From Hymenolepis diminuta (taxonomy: Eukaryota; Platyhelminthes; Cestoda; Cyclophyllidea; Hymenolepididae), in NCBI GenBank assembly GCA_900708905.1, contig CAADRB010000010.1, positions 1-64,000 on the forward strand: a stretch of 64,000 nt of DNA. The letters run 5' to 3'. The translations under genes and the position numbers were made by a program. The notes below the pieces were generated by a model, which saw only the letters and a list, made by a program, of their open reading frames with translations, ran no database searches and was not told where the DNA came from. Positions 1 through 11,200 of the stretch are shown piece by piece (position 1 is the stretch's first letter; every line of letters starts with the position of its first letter).

Positions 1-204
1 AACATTCAGTTAAATTTTGTTCAGATAATAACCTTTTCAATTCTTAATCATTTCTCTTGGACATTTACCGTGCGATCTCCACTTCGCTTCAGTCTGACCT
101 TAATCCTCTTTTTCAACATCATAGACTCCACGTGATCTGACGAAACGCTGGATCGGAGAAGTCAATTGTTAAGTCAGTTGTGCCTAAATTTGGATTGACC
201 TGGT

Positions 205-540
205 GCAACTTACTCCTCTCAATTATGCTTGTATTCCTTTTAAGTCGACTCGTCCTCCTAGTTGTTCGACGCTGCTCTTGTCGTTAGTCCCTGATTGGCT
301 GAACAAACGATTTCCTCTATCACACCTCTCTACAACTTCAGCCAATTTCTGGCTCACCATCTCTGGCTACCTCACTGTATGTCTGTACTTTGTTGATCGC
401 TACGGCATTTCAATAAAGCTCTGACTAAAATTATACCAGCCTTGCTTCTAAACAACTACCCACAGTCTACCGCTACCGTTAGTGTACAACAGTCTATAAA
501 GTCCCCATGGCCTAATATATTTGAGACCATTCTCTTGAGT
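205..540 (+). repeat. LTR-like repeat, copy A
   Basis: This segment is partly repeated at about 1690-2035 in the same orientation. The clearest block is 350-455: a CTCAC...GGCTACC stretch, a GATCGCT block, CAATAAAG, then ATACCAGCC. Each has a counterpart in copy B with the same order and spacing, at roughly 70 percent identity by eye. CAATAAAG contains a polyadenylation-type AATAAA, as expected in the R region of an LTR. An inverted CCAAT box (CTGATTGG, 291-298) sits upstream of it. The outer boundaries are uncertain. Confidence 0.45.
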
Positions 541-1430
541 TAGTGCGATCTAGCATCACATGCACTAGAATAAGCGAAGTTTCGCATTCGCTTGTATTTT
601 GTAATCCGTCATTTCTATAATGCTAGAAGCAACAAGTATACACTCATAATTTACTTGGTTCTCAAGAGTAGGTTATCGACACCACTCTCACCTTCTTAGG
701 TTAAACGAGAGTCTCCGTAGCCGAATGAAAACTTGCAATGTCAAATGAAAGGATCTTGCAAAACCCGTTTTCCGAACAGCCAATATGTGGGTCTTGGGAT
801 CATGGGACCACATGTTTTTAATTTTGAGGTCAGACGTCTGATAAAGTGCTTGTATGATCAAGACGAGTTGGGCTGGACTAAAAGGGCCAGCACAGTTTCC
901 TTACGAGTTTCTAACTCAAAAGGACAAAATGGCGCATATTTTTGTTCGATGATGTGAAAAGCCTGTCGATAATGTCAAATGCTTCAACTTTGAAGAGATA
1001 GGTGACTACTAAAACACATCTAATGCATTTGTAATTCATTATTTGTTTTCATGTTCAAAAGTTCAAAGATTAGGAGTTGAGCACCAGATACCTGGATAAG
1101 TTTGTGTCTACGATATCCAGAGCTTATTGACTGGTTTATTATGTCCAGTGGTCGTCGGTCAGGTCGGCTCGAGGAATTTGTCTTTTTCTGAAAGCCAATA
1201 CCAGATGACTGTGCTCAGTTAATATGGAATAATTCCACTTTATATCGTCCAGTCTTTTGAACCACTCGCCTCATATGGACTGAATGCAGCTGCCACATTT
1301 CTGTAAGAGAGTATTTCAAAACAACGCCACTTTTATAGTCTCGGTTGGATAGGCTTTGAGGTCTCTCCTTTACGTCTGATGCTCTTAAAGACTAACCGGA
1401 ATATAGCGATCTTTCCCAAAATCAGAAGAC

Positions 1431-1431
1431 G

Positions 1432-1481
<50 letters not shown>

Positions 1482-1511
1482 GAGTGAGTGTGTGCGCATG
1501 TGTGTGTGTGG
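1431..1511 (+). repeat. GA/GT microsatellite
   Basis: A run of alternating GA, interrupted near 1441, passes into GAGTGAGAGTGAGTGTG and then a short GT run. It lies between the two LTR-like repeats. The minus-strand open frame across it (1333-1590) codes only for Ser-Leu repeats and is a by-product of the simple sequence, not a gene. Confidence 0.95.
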
Positions 1512-1689
1512 GTGTTGCATGAAAGGAAGATTGGAGGAGGAGACCTGGTGGACACGTCACAACTGCGGGCATGGCAGCGAAAGTGTGCAAATATGAGAAA
1601 TTGAAAGCTGACTGGTTTGGCCTAGTTTAGACTTCACACAGTCACCTATTGGTTAACGTATTCAGGCGTCATGCAAATGTGTGACCCGA

Positions 1690-2035
1690 TTTGCCGATCC
1701 GGTCAAGCAAAACTAAAGGTCATCGTCATGAGCGTACTACAATTTCATTTATTCCTTGGCCTATCTTCGAAGATGACTGGCACAAAACGGCTGGTTGTAG
1801 CACAGTCGAACAAGCAGCAAGCAGTTTCCTGTGTTGCAACTCTCAGCATCTCCAGATAGTTACGGGCTCACTTACCTGGCTACCCCCTCATTGCCTGCCT
1901 GTATTGTGGCGATCGCTGTCGCATATCAATAAAGCCATGACTATAAATATACCAGCCCAGCCTCTGAAATCTATTACCATAGTGTAAAACTACCATAAGT
2001 CCACCAACACAACTATCTCTGCATTGTATTAAGAT
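1690..2035 (+). repeat. LTR-like repeat, copy B
   Basis: This is the counterpart of copy A. The best-matching part is about 1868-1968, with CTCAC, CTGGCTACC, GCGATCGCT, ATCAATAAAG and ATACCAGCC blocks in the same order. The two copies start about 1.5 kb apart, which would make an element of about 1.8 kb with no detectable coding capacity between the repeats. That fits a small non-autonomous LTR element or two insertions of one family. No target-site duplication or primer-binding site was confirmed. Confidence 0.45.
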
Positions 2036-3253
2036 TCTAGAAACACCAGCAAACCTAATCTAATCACACTGAAATAGAAAAGTAGATAACGGCTTATAGG
2101 GGCAATACTGGTGTTCAATGTGAAAGCAATACTGACTGACATGCGAAATAAAATGTATCCACAAACAAAACCAGTCTGGCTCAACTTCACTGCTATAAAT
2201 CGTAATGTTGAGTTGTTAAAAATATGGGATTAACGAGGCTGAGAGAGCGGCATGCTCAAAATGCGCCACATGAAAAGCCCAGACAATAATAAAAACGCAG
2301 AACGCTCAGATTGCGATGGAAATCAAGATGATACTACTCGATTAGAGATCATGACAAAGCACTCACATTGTGTACTTCTTTCTAAGTGAACAGAAGACAA
2401 TATTGGATAGCGACAGTAAAACTCCCTGATTTATGATTAAAAAGAGGTCCATTTATCCGATATCACGAGATTGCAAGAAATATTTGCACATTTGTGGCTG
2501 CTATCACTGGACTTAGATACTTGGACAGAAGACTTTAATTCATAAAATCTCAACTCCATTGTATCTCAATTTCGTCTCATTCTGTTTCGATAGGCACTTC
2601 ACTCAACCAGATATTGACTTTATTACTCAGCATAAGGAGAAGATTACATGTCAGACATGTCTTGTCTGATTCACTCGAATCTACGTTATCTGAGGATCGC
2701 TGGGCGAAAGACACCATATACGGATATACTTTAATGTATAACGCTCAAGCGAAATTTTGCTCTAATATCTACAGAATGAAAGTGTTAGCTAAATATTCTT
2801 TGTTCATTGTTATCCCCTCCCCTTTAATCACAAAGTTGAAAACCGGTAGAAGCCACAATACGCTCGTTTTCCATTGCATTTGTAGGCCAATAATTTGAGG
2901 CTCCCAGAGTGTCAAAGAGCATTGAATTGTGCCCCATTATCACTAAACAAAATCACTGAAGTTACTTGATCAATACAGTTCATGAAACACGAGCTAAATG
3001 CCAAGATATCCCTCTTTCACCGATTCATTAGTGCATTGAATGCATTAATAACATGCGAGCATTCGCTGCATCAGTGGACATAGAGTTGAGACCCATCACC
3101 GGTACACCTCGCTGCAGATTTATTGGAATTTCTACATTATCTTCTCCTCTACCCAAGGAGGACAAAATATAAGAGAAAAAACTTCCCTCCAATGAATTGG
3201 AAAATTGTGATAAATAGTAATAAGAATAAGGAGAATAAAATTTGCTGTCTCAC

Positions 3254-3747
3254 CTTATCAGCAGCCGCAAGTAATTCCTGCGCTGCAACCGGATTATCCA
3301 GACCAATCACTCGTCCAGTATAAATAAATCTCAGCACTTCGGCCAGGGTGTCCGGTTCTACATCCGTGATGTACACCTTATTCGCTCGCGATTCTGCCAT
3401 TCCATGTTCAAACATCGCTGCAAACACGGGACTTCTTGCAGCCAGGATGGCCTTATGTGCTTTGAACCGCCTCAGCTCAAAGCGCTCTGTGGTATTACTT
3501 TCTGTGGGAGTGGGGGTGTTGGATCTATGGTGATTTTGGTGGTGGGCGAAGGTAGACGCGGGGGGTTTGGACACGACGGTCAGAGAAGTGGATGGACAAG
3601 CTGTGGACGAGGTTGTGCTGCCAACGACTCCAGCCGCCACGGAAGAGGACGAGGCGGTGGAGAGTTGAATGGCTGCCGTGGTGGACACTAGACTTGAATT
3701 TGAACAGCCTGAGGCTTGAGGTGTCTGGCGAGTCTGTGCGCTGGAAT
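3254..3747 (-). CDS. SPOP: SPOP exon: rest of insert and BTB core
   Basis: Acceptor CTTTAG|AT at 3748/3747, donor AAG|GTGAGA at 3254/3253. The exon enters in phase 1 and leaves in phase 0 after AADK, a junction position that suits the family alignment. Residues 1-86 or so are Ser/Thr/Ala-rich insert with a His/Asn patch. The exon then returns abruptly to conserved BTB sequence, from FKAHKAIL to LLAAADK. An ASSSS motif lies at 3641-3655. Confidence 0.88.
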
Positions 3748-6700
3748 CTAAAGGTATTAATAACATGTGTGCTAGGATTGAGAACGATATCCCTTCGTGC
3801 TTAGTTACACATGGGGGTGTTATTATCATCCGGTCTTTAAACTTGTATAAATTGAGATGTAGGCTTTTTCGGACATCAACGAGATCAGAACTTGTTTTAC
3901 AATATGTGACACAGCAACGGTGAGTAAACTTAAACTTTCTTTCAAGAAAACCAGTTGAAAGGATGCTGTCAAGCAAAACTCGAAGCCGCAAAGTTTGTGT
4001 TCTGTTTCAACATGAGCGATTGCCAAACAGATGGTCAGCGCAAACAACTGCTAACAGGCCGGTAATATTTAAGCTTTCAGTCGTCTCCAATATGAAGACG
4101 CCTTTATCCATATAAATGCCCTTGGTAGAGTCTTGAAGCAACTGCACTTCAGTCTCGTATCTCTCCCTCCGGCTTTGAGTCAACTGTAGTCTGATGATGT
4201 CCGGTGGGCACATAGATCATTGTGGTGAAATCAGACTTCCTAGAACACTTCTAGCAGTGTTGAGAGTCCAACTTTGTAAATCAGTGCAATGTCCCGCCAG
4301 TCATCTTGGAAACTAATCCCCAACTTCGCAGGTGCAACCTAGTAATATCTAGTGGGAACTAGATAATAGCAGGAAAAACTTGGATTTTAGCACTGCAACA
4401 GAGAGTTAGAAGGTCTAACCATCCTTCACAATATATGTATATGTATACATATATATACTTCATGCCATTTAAACAATACCCACTCAAAGATATGACTCAC
4501 CCTCATTATAACCAAACCTTTCTTCAGACTGACGTTGAGTCTGTACAGTAGAGGAAGACGACGCGGCTTGCCTTTGCTTTTGCTGTTGATCCCCTAACGC
4601 ACTAACAAATGAGTAGGAAATAGTCTGCTGCTGCGGGAGCACCTTTCTAACCGCTTCGTTTCCCTCCGAGGGGGAATTGAGAATACCCGATGTGACGCTC
4701 TCCTCATTCTCACCATCATTGAAATTCTGGACACTTTCAAGGGTGTTTTCATCCTCCGAAAGGACACCGGTCGAATCTCTCGAGGAGGGGACAGTCGGAT
4801 CTTCGGGGTTTCCAGCATTGGTATCTTCTGGAACATCTTCCGATCCTTGACAGCCAGTGATGTTTCCATCGGTTGTGGGGATATCATCACTCTTGACATC
4901 TGTTAGTGCTTGAGGCGGTGGGGAAGGTGTGAGGGAATTATCGACTGTTGGGTAGGCTGGGGTGGGGGGAGAGGCCAATACAACCAAGGTCACGTCGGTT
5001 AGGGTCTGTTTGAGCAGGAGGGAACCAATGTCTTCGTGGAGACGACACTCTGGTACGGCGATTTGCTGATTGTTGATTTGACCACTGTCTGAGAGGGTAT
5101 CACCAACAACAGAGATCTGCAAGGCGAGACAATAAACATGAAAATTGAAAGCATATATCCAAAGTGCGGAAAATTACATGACAAAGCCAATCAATAATCT
5201 CCAAACGAGAAATGAATGATGAGCTAGGGAGGATTTCAAATTCCAAAGACCAAATTCCACCCCTACTTCCCCAAATATCCGATCATCAAGCTACACTGTA
5301 TAATTAAGTGGACCATTTTCTAAAAATCACATTCAAAGGTGGCGCAGCAGCAACATTTGTCTACCAAATTAAAAATCTCTGAACCTACACCCTGAGTTCA
5401 ATACTGATGTCCAATGGTGGATTTTGCGTTCTGATGCATCGGCATGTCTTCCCACTGAGCGCAAACACTACAGCAGCTAACGTGCATGTCTGCTCATAGG
5501 CACACATCCAGTGAATGAATGGTCTTACCAGCCATTCTAGTTTATTCTAGTCAAAAATGTCACTTTCCCATCGGAGACTCTAGAATGCCACCCTAAGCTA
5601 AAAGCTTGAACAGGTTCGGAGGTTGCAACTATTATGTTCTGGATTCGCAGTGGCGGAAACACCAGTGCTTGCTGAGTAAGGCAATGTGAGTTAGAGCCCC
5701 AATACTTAGAATTGATGACCGGATGAGGAATTCTCATTCGAACACTTCGACACTCTGTGTATGCCTTCTCGACACATTTCCTTTAATAAGCGTGGAGAGA
5801 TCTACTCTTTTGACAAAGAACGAACATCACGGTAATACTGTAATGTACTCACGTAGCATATTTGATTGTGGGAAATATGACTATGTGCAGTCGCCAAGTC
5901 ACTTTGAATTATTAAATCAAATCTGTCTGTCTACAGGAAGGCGATGAATCATCGATACGCAGTGTCAAAATGAAGTAAATAGAGGAATTGTGAAGAATGA
6001 CCTTGAATAATCTGCGCCCTTTTGCAATAATTCCATAAATAAGGTTGAAATTTTGTAGAGAGAGAGGGAGAGGGAGGGTCAACTAGAAGAGAACAGGAAG
6101 CAATGCTATAACTTTTCTCACAAGGCAGAGAGATTCTGATTCTGCACTGAACCGTAAAACCACAAGACAGATTGAAAATCACAAATAATTCTACGCGTTT
6201 TTGCCCAGATAAATGACAATAGACCGCTAATTAACAGTATGGAAACACCACGCATGATATGCACAAAGGAGAAAGCGCAAGGAATGACTTCTTGAAAGCC
6301 ACTTTTCATGGTTTTCCTTGCCTCCTGCAGTAATCTATAAGTAGACAAATACGCAAATGCGAGATCGCGTACAGTGAACTAACCTATCATACTTTAACCA
6401 TTGAATGGAATGATCGCTTTGCCCGTTAAGACAACAACTTATACAGAAAAGGTTACAGCTAAGGAACCGTCAAAACATGCAAAGGCAGAATATGCTAAGC
6501 CTTCACTATTACAACTGCCGCAACTGTTATCCAACAACAACAACAACAACAACAAAGTAGAATGAAAACAGAAATTATGGCTGGAAAAGACGTAGGAGAG
6601 AAGGAAGGAGACATCGGTCTCGCAGCTAAGGTAGTGCATGCGTATAGGAATGGTGAGTTATAGACAGTACGCAGAAATTCGCTTGAATTGATCGATAACC

Positions 6701-8215
6701 AACGTGAAGGAACGGTCAACAAGATTAGTGTGATCATAGAACACTTTGATTTTGATTCAAGTGATCAATGATTTAGACGTCAAGCAGCCCAAAAATTCAG
6801 GTGTTGCAAGGCATCTACAAACTCATTGACAGACCACAAGCAATAAAATTAATAAGCACCAAACGACAGTACGATGATAAAACAGTCACAATGAACCTAG
6901 ATATTTGACACCGTTTATTCATGTATTCTTTACATGCATTCTTGGTAAGAGGAGGATGTAAACAGAAATTTAGTAAACACACACATCGCATCACAACACA
7001 CCAAGACCCTACGAAAACAAGACACAACTTGTTTGTAGTCCCTTGTTATGTGCGCGGATATGGTTTCAGGAAATTCCACATTCACACTCTAATCCGTTCC
7101 TCCACACACACAGTGGAGATCAAAGTAAAAAGACACATTGACGGTTTGTTGTAGGGGTAGGCCTTTAAAATACACTTTTAAGGAGAAGGATTAGGCGAGA
7201 ACTAACAGGAACCCGTACAGGCAGTTCCCTGAACTACTAGAAATGCCATAAGGCGCATCTCAGTGAGAACAGCCATGTTAAAAATGTCCTTACTTGTGTC
7301 ATCCACCTGTTCATAAAAGTAATTCTGAGTGGCATGACCAACCACGGAATTAGATCAACCGATCAACCAGCTACGAGCACAGTGCACATAAGCTCACTCA
7401 TGAAGCAGGAGGCCAAATCATTCAATTTAAGCATTAGGACATTGCGTAGTGAACAATAGACTTCGAGAATGTGGACAACGCAATGCTCCCATACTTCAAA
7501 CAAAGTGAGGATCTTAATGTCCTGACCTCTTCAACTCCTTGACCGTGTCATACCATACTGAGCTCGTTCACTGTTCCCGTTATTCAAATTCCTTCCCTTG
7601 ATTAAAATTGCACAAGCTTCTTACACTACCAAAGTCAACAAATAATAATGACAATATCTAGCTGTCCAACAGAGTAAGCATATTCTAAGAAATTGGAATT
7701 AAAAAGCTAACGAAATCCGAAAACTAGAGATAGAAAAACACAGAGAAACACAGTCTTACCTCGTCATATATCATTACCTTTGGACAAACACGATTGTCAA
7801 TTATCACAGACGACTGCAAATGTATATGATCGGGACAGAGTAGGAAAACTCACCTCGCAAACAATTGTTAGACGATCACTGGGTAGAAGTCCACTAGCCT
7901 CATCCATAAGCACATCCCGACGAATGAACTTCTTGAAGCCCCAATCTTTGCCCTGAACGAAACGATACGCCCTCTGACTCTCTGGAAAAAAGAAAGAAAA
8001 AGTAGGGAATTAAGCACTACTTCAATATGAAGATAGGGGAAAAATGGACAAATCACCTACCCATAGCCTTAGTCTCCTCACGTTTAGCGTTGAGAATGGA
8101 GAACTTGAATTTAGCTCTAGCCTCACTCTTTGATCCACAGTTGATGAGAAGGAGGTACAATGATAAGTATTCACGGCTTTCTTCGTCTAGACCTTTGGGG
8201 TTTATGCGGAGGCAC
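3254..8215 (-). CDS. SPOP: SPOP/roadkill-like MATH-BTB Cullin-3 adaptor (partial)
   Basis: Substrate adaptor of Cullin-3 ubiquitin ligases: MATH binds Ser/Thr-rich degrons, BTB dimerises and binds CUL3. Four exons join in phase: 8215-8061, 7981-7854, 5116-4501 and 3747-3254, giving about 464 residues. Visible in order are the MATH segments [30 protein letters not shown] and [13 protein letters not shown]; the linker and BTB start VPECRL...TDVTLVV; and the BTB core [26 protein letters not shown] and LLAAADK. Known MATH pocket residues are present (F of KFKF, Y of RAYRF, K-D-W-G-F). Family members are near 374 residues; this one carries about 245 extra residues between TDVTLVV and FKAHK. The first MATH exon (about 40 conserved residues) was not found upstream, and the C-terminus appears to lie off the left edge. 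Family assignment is secure; completeness is not. Confidence 0.9.
3748..4500 (-). other. SPOP intron between the two insert-bearing exons
   Basis: This 753-bp intron has a consensus donor (GTGAGT at 4500) and acceptor (CTTTAG at 3748). Open frames over it are short and resemble nothing known. It interrupts the BTB insertion itself, so the inserted sequence is not the product of a single exonised fragment. Confidence 0.8.
4501..5116 (-). CDS. SPOP: SPOP exon: MATH-BTB linker, BTB start and acidic insert
   Basis: Acceptor TTGCAG|ATC at 5117/5116, donor GAGG|GTGAGT at 4501/4500. It encodes 205 codons plus one base. The first 46 residues align with SPOP ([22 protein letters not shown]). The remaining 159 have no counterpart in remembered SPOP proteins: Pro/Ser/Thr-rich, then acidic (many Asp, Glu, Asn), then Gln-rich. 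An ASSSS motif lies at 4550-4564. The long open frame and clean splice sites at both ends argue that it is coding. Confidence 0.87.
5340..5480 (-). repeat. tRNA-derived SINE-like repeat
   Basis: On the minus strand, GCTCAGTGGGAAGACAT resembles a tRNA A box (TAGCTCAGTGGTAGAGCAT). Some 40 nt further, GTATTGAACTCAGG resembles a degenerate B box. Order and approximate spacing suit an internal pol III promoter of a SINE, but both boxes have mismatches and no second copy was aligned, so this is tentative. Confidence 0.3.
6532..6555 (+). repeat. (CAA)8 microsatellite
   Basis: Eight perfect CAA units in the SPOP intron. Minus-strand frames through it read poly-Leu or similar and are not genes. Confidence 0.97.
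7854..7981 (-). CDS. SPOP: SPOP exon: end of MATH domain
   Basis: Acceptor TTTTTTCCAG|AG at 7982/7981, donor GCGAG|GTGAGT at 7854/7853. It encodes the second half of MATH, from ESQRAYRF (the E codon is split with the previous exon) through [13 protein letters not shown] to DRLTIVCE. It is nearly identical to animal SPOP and includes the K-D-W-G-F residues of the degron-binding groove. Another frame over the same bases is open but is a shadow. Confidence 0.95.
8061..8215 (-). CDS. SPOP: SPOP exon: middle of MATH domain
   Basis: Acceptor CTACCTTTAG|G at 8216/8215, donor ATGG|GTAGGT at 8061/8060. It starts with the last base of a split codon (Trp in SPOP relatives), then [21 protein letters not shown] and [10 protein letters not shown], ending at ETKAM plus one base. 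The intron to the next exon is only 79 nt (7982-8060). Confidence 0.95.
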
Positions 8216-11200
8216 CTAAAGGTAGCGCAAACGGAAGGAAGAATATAAACACACCGGCTGAAGGACAGAAAGCTTCATAGATGAATAGGCGCCCTGGCTT
8301 ACATTACGATTATTCATACCTTTTGGGAGGAGAACAACAAAACAGAAATAGCAACGAAACGATGTTAAATACTTCAGAAGTCGAATGAACAAGCTCAGGA
8401 ATTTTTACGATCACGGCATTCAGCCCATTCGTCTTCGCGGTACAACAAGACAACGACTGCTCCTTTTAACTAAGTGAGGGAGAGACAAAATCGCAACTTA
8501 ATGCTACGAAAGATTTGGCACTAACATTTATCCTCCTAAACGTGAATGCGTCTAAATGAACATACGAGAAAATCATCTTCAGCCCTGAAGTCAGTAGAAT
8601 CCAGCACACTCCTCTACCAAAATCCAACCAAACTTGACGATCCAAGGTACTCAGAATGAAGAAGGACATGATATAATGCCATTAATTGGAACATTAAGCT
8701 CGAGTTTAACAAAATGAACCTATATTAACTAGCATCAACCTGCCACTTTTAAGTATTGGAAGCGGAAAATTAATCAAGATGGCATGACTAGCCACTGGTC
8801 AATAATCTCCGAACATCGCAGACATCAACCCACGAAGATATATGGGGATCAATCTCTAGAATCTCAACCTCCTACATGATGCAGTAAAAGTGTGGACAAC
8901 TGGAGGAACAAAGAAGTCGAGTGATGTGCAATTCTTTCCATGCACATGCTCCATTCTCTAATTCTACTCGACTCCCTACCCCCTATTTCAACTCCTATGG
9001 GGTCATTCTACTGTTCCTATTACTCCCTCATGAAATCTACAATAAACTGTGCTTTTGTTTGCCACAGGTAATAACTAGTGTGCATTTTATCAGCTGCTGA
9101 AATATACATAACTATGTACTAGAGAGTGGATCGAAGAAGGGATAAAAGGCAAATGCCACGTTCCCATGAAATACCCTTCGGATAAAGAAACACAAATCTC
9201 GCTCCTTCCCTAGAGGTAAATTAAAGGACTTCATCAGAAGTAAAGAGCACTGTCCTTTCAAAACATTTGAGGCTAAAAATACCCTGCTCTCGTGTGCTAT
9301 TTGCCCACAACGAGGGCAGAGCGCTTCCGCTACTCAGAGCCGAAAGAAAACATCCCCCATCAATTTGTAGAGAACAATTGACGAAATTATTCCATTTCGT
9401 CCAAATAATGTAACAAGTAGCATCACTGAGGCCCCCACGATTCAATTTGCAGGCACTCACCCAACTTACACGAATATCATTAGTGCATGAGCAGTGAATA
9501 ATGCATGCACTACATATTTGACCTTCCTTGCCGTCCCTCTATAAATCAGTTTAGCCTAATTAGTTTTGTAACGCTGAAAACGATGGAAGTTTTCCTATGA
9601 ACTGAGTAGAAGACCTTCAACATTTAAGCGCACCCAAATCCCTTCTGATGATTCTCATTGGCCCGTACTGGTTAAATAAGCCCTTAAAAACGCTTTCTTT
9701 TCAGCTAAATCTTCGCAAATATGGGCCCCATTAAGTATGATTGTTCATCTTCCACAGTCAAGCATAGGCATATCACTTGCACTATCATTTGTGAGCCTAT
9801 TGTAACTTAAATGACAATGTTTGTTCCACTGGCTGTACAAAAGTGGCACACCGAAAGTGGGCAACTCTATACCACAAAACTAAAATGCTCACTTCCCTCG
9901 AAATACCATCTTTTGCTTCAACTTTTAACTTCAATTTTAAATTAGAGCTGCTATCTTAAACACGAGTACTATTGCTGTCATATCACTACTGTCAAAAGGA
10001 GGCGTTAAAATATGCACCAACATTCACCCAAATACCGAAAATTCACCATGCTTTGGTGCGTCCAACTAGGACTAGCGTCAAACCTTTAGTCGGGCCAACT
10101 CATAATTTATGGAACTGGCGTACTTAGCTTAACAATGCGATCATTCATACGAAATAAATACGAAAATTGTATAACACACAATTGGAAAAAATGAGATCGA
10201 TTGAGTCAGCGTATTTTGGATCTTCATAGTTCAAAATTAAATCGATTATGGACAAGAAAGCAGCGGTTAATATAAAGATTCCAATAATATAAGAGCCGTG
10301 AAGTAACTAGTATTTTATTAACTTTACATAGTTAAAATATCTCCAACTGGATACTGAGTTGGTAACTAGAAATAAGTCACGGCGGCATAAGTAATAGTGC
10401 GCACTGGGGCACTTTTATACATTGATAGTCTAGTACAATTGTGATAGCAACAGCGTTACAAAGCGAACAATTTTCAGAAAATTGGACTTTGATATTTATC
10501 TATACCTTGTAGTTTCATCCCTTTGAATCCTATCAACTTTCCACTAATTAGGAACGTTCGCGAGACATCTTTGCTAATAACATGTATAACAAGATCATGG
10601 GGGAGAGGTATCTTCATTACTTGAGACACGCCAGAGATCATGTGTTTACACTGGCGTGACAATACAAAATTAATGAAAATTCGGGTCTTACTCTAGGAAG
10701 CAAAAAGGGAATGGTGATAAATTGTTGCTAGAAGGTGGAGAACTAGCATCCCCACAGATCAGGAAGGAATGTAAGGAATTTTAGCATACTCCTGTTGAGG
10801 AGGCAACAAACTATGCTTCCGATTTTCGGAATAGCATAGATAAACTGATATTTTCTAAAAAAAAACGGTTATCTAGTATTTGAAATTTCATTTACTTAAA
10901 TTTCCAGGCTCTTAAGGTGACATGAAACAAAAGCTAACTTTAGTAAAGTGAATGGGAAAAGTGTCTCTCCACTAAGGAATATATCCAGTCTATATTAACC
11001 GGGGCCATTGACCATTTGCATCGTTTGACTGGCGATAATCGGATCTTGTGACATCCGGATTGACCTTCGGGCGTGTTGAACACTAGGCTCTCGGCGTACA
11101 CGTTAGTGGAACTATTTCTGTGACTTCTCGTATTCACTTCCATTCTCTACATTTTAAACAATACGTGGATGCCTAAGCCTTAGTAACCAGTTTGGGGAAA

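Larger units (their letters stand above)
1..3253. other. Non-coding left end; expected SPOP C-terminal exons not found
   Basis: No exon of a known family was recognised here on either strand. The SPOP-like gene to the right breaks off at AADK, so exons for the rest of the BTB fold, the BACK-like helices and the C-terminus should lie in this direction on the minus strand. I looked for the conserved segments that follow AADK and did not find them, so they are probably beyond position 1. What is visible is a direct-repeat pair near 205-540 and 1690-2035 and a simple repeat at 1431-1511. The stretch 2036-3253 shows nothing I can name. Confidence 0.5.
5117..7853 (-). other. SPOP intron, 2.7 kb
   Basis: This intron between the MATH and BTB exons contains a tRNA-derived-SINE-like segment near 5340-5480, a purine-rich GAGAGAGAGGGAGAGGGAGGG patch near 6057-6078, and an eight-unit CAA repeat at 6532-6555. 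The small open frames on either strand show no domain. Nothing else is supportable. Confidence 0.7.

Noticed and set aside
1333..1590. Minus-strand 85-codon open frame.
   Set aside because: It runs through the GA/GT microsatellite and encodes Leu-Ser repeats; not a gene.
9221..9460. Minus-strand frame containing IIWTKWNNF, considered as the missing SPOP MATH exon (WTINNF in relatives).
   Set aside because: It has an extra residue within the motif. The sequence before and after does not match MATH, and there is no donor giving the split Trp codon required by the exon at 8215.
10940..11143. Minus-strand 67-codon frame with KRCKW followed by GT, a possible donor for the SPOP first MATH exon.
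   Set aside because: The upstream residues show no MATH similarity, and the frame continues past the GT without any sign of an exon end.
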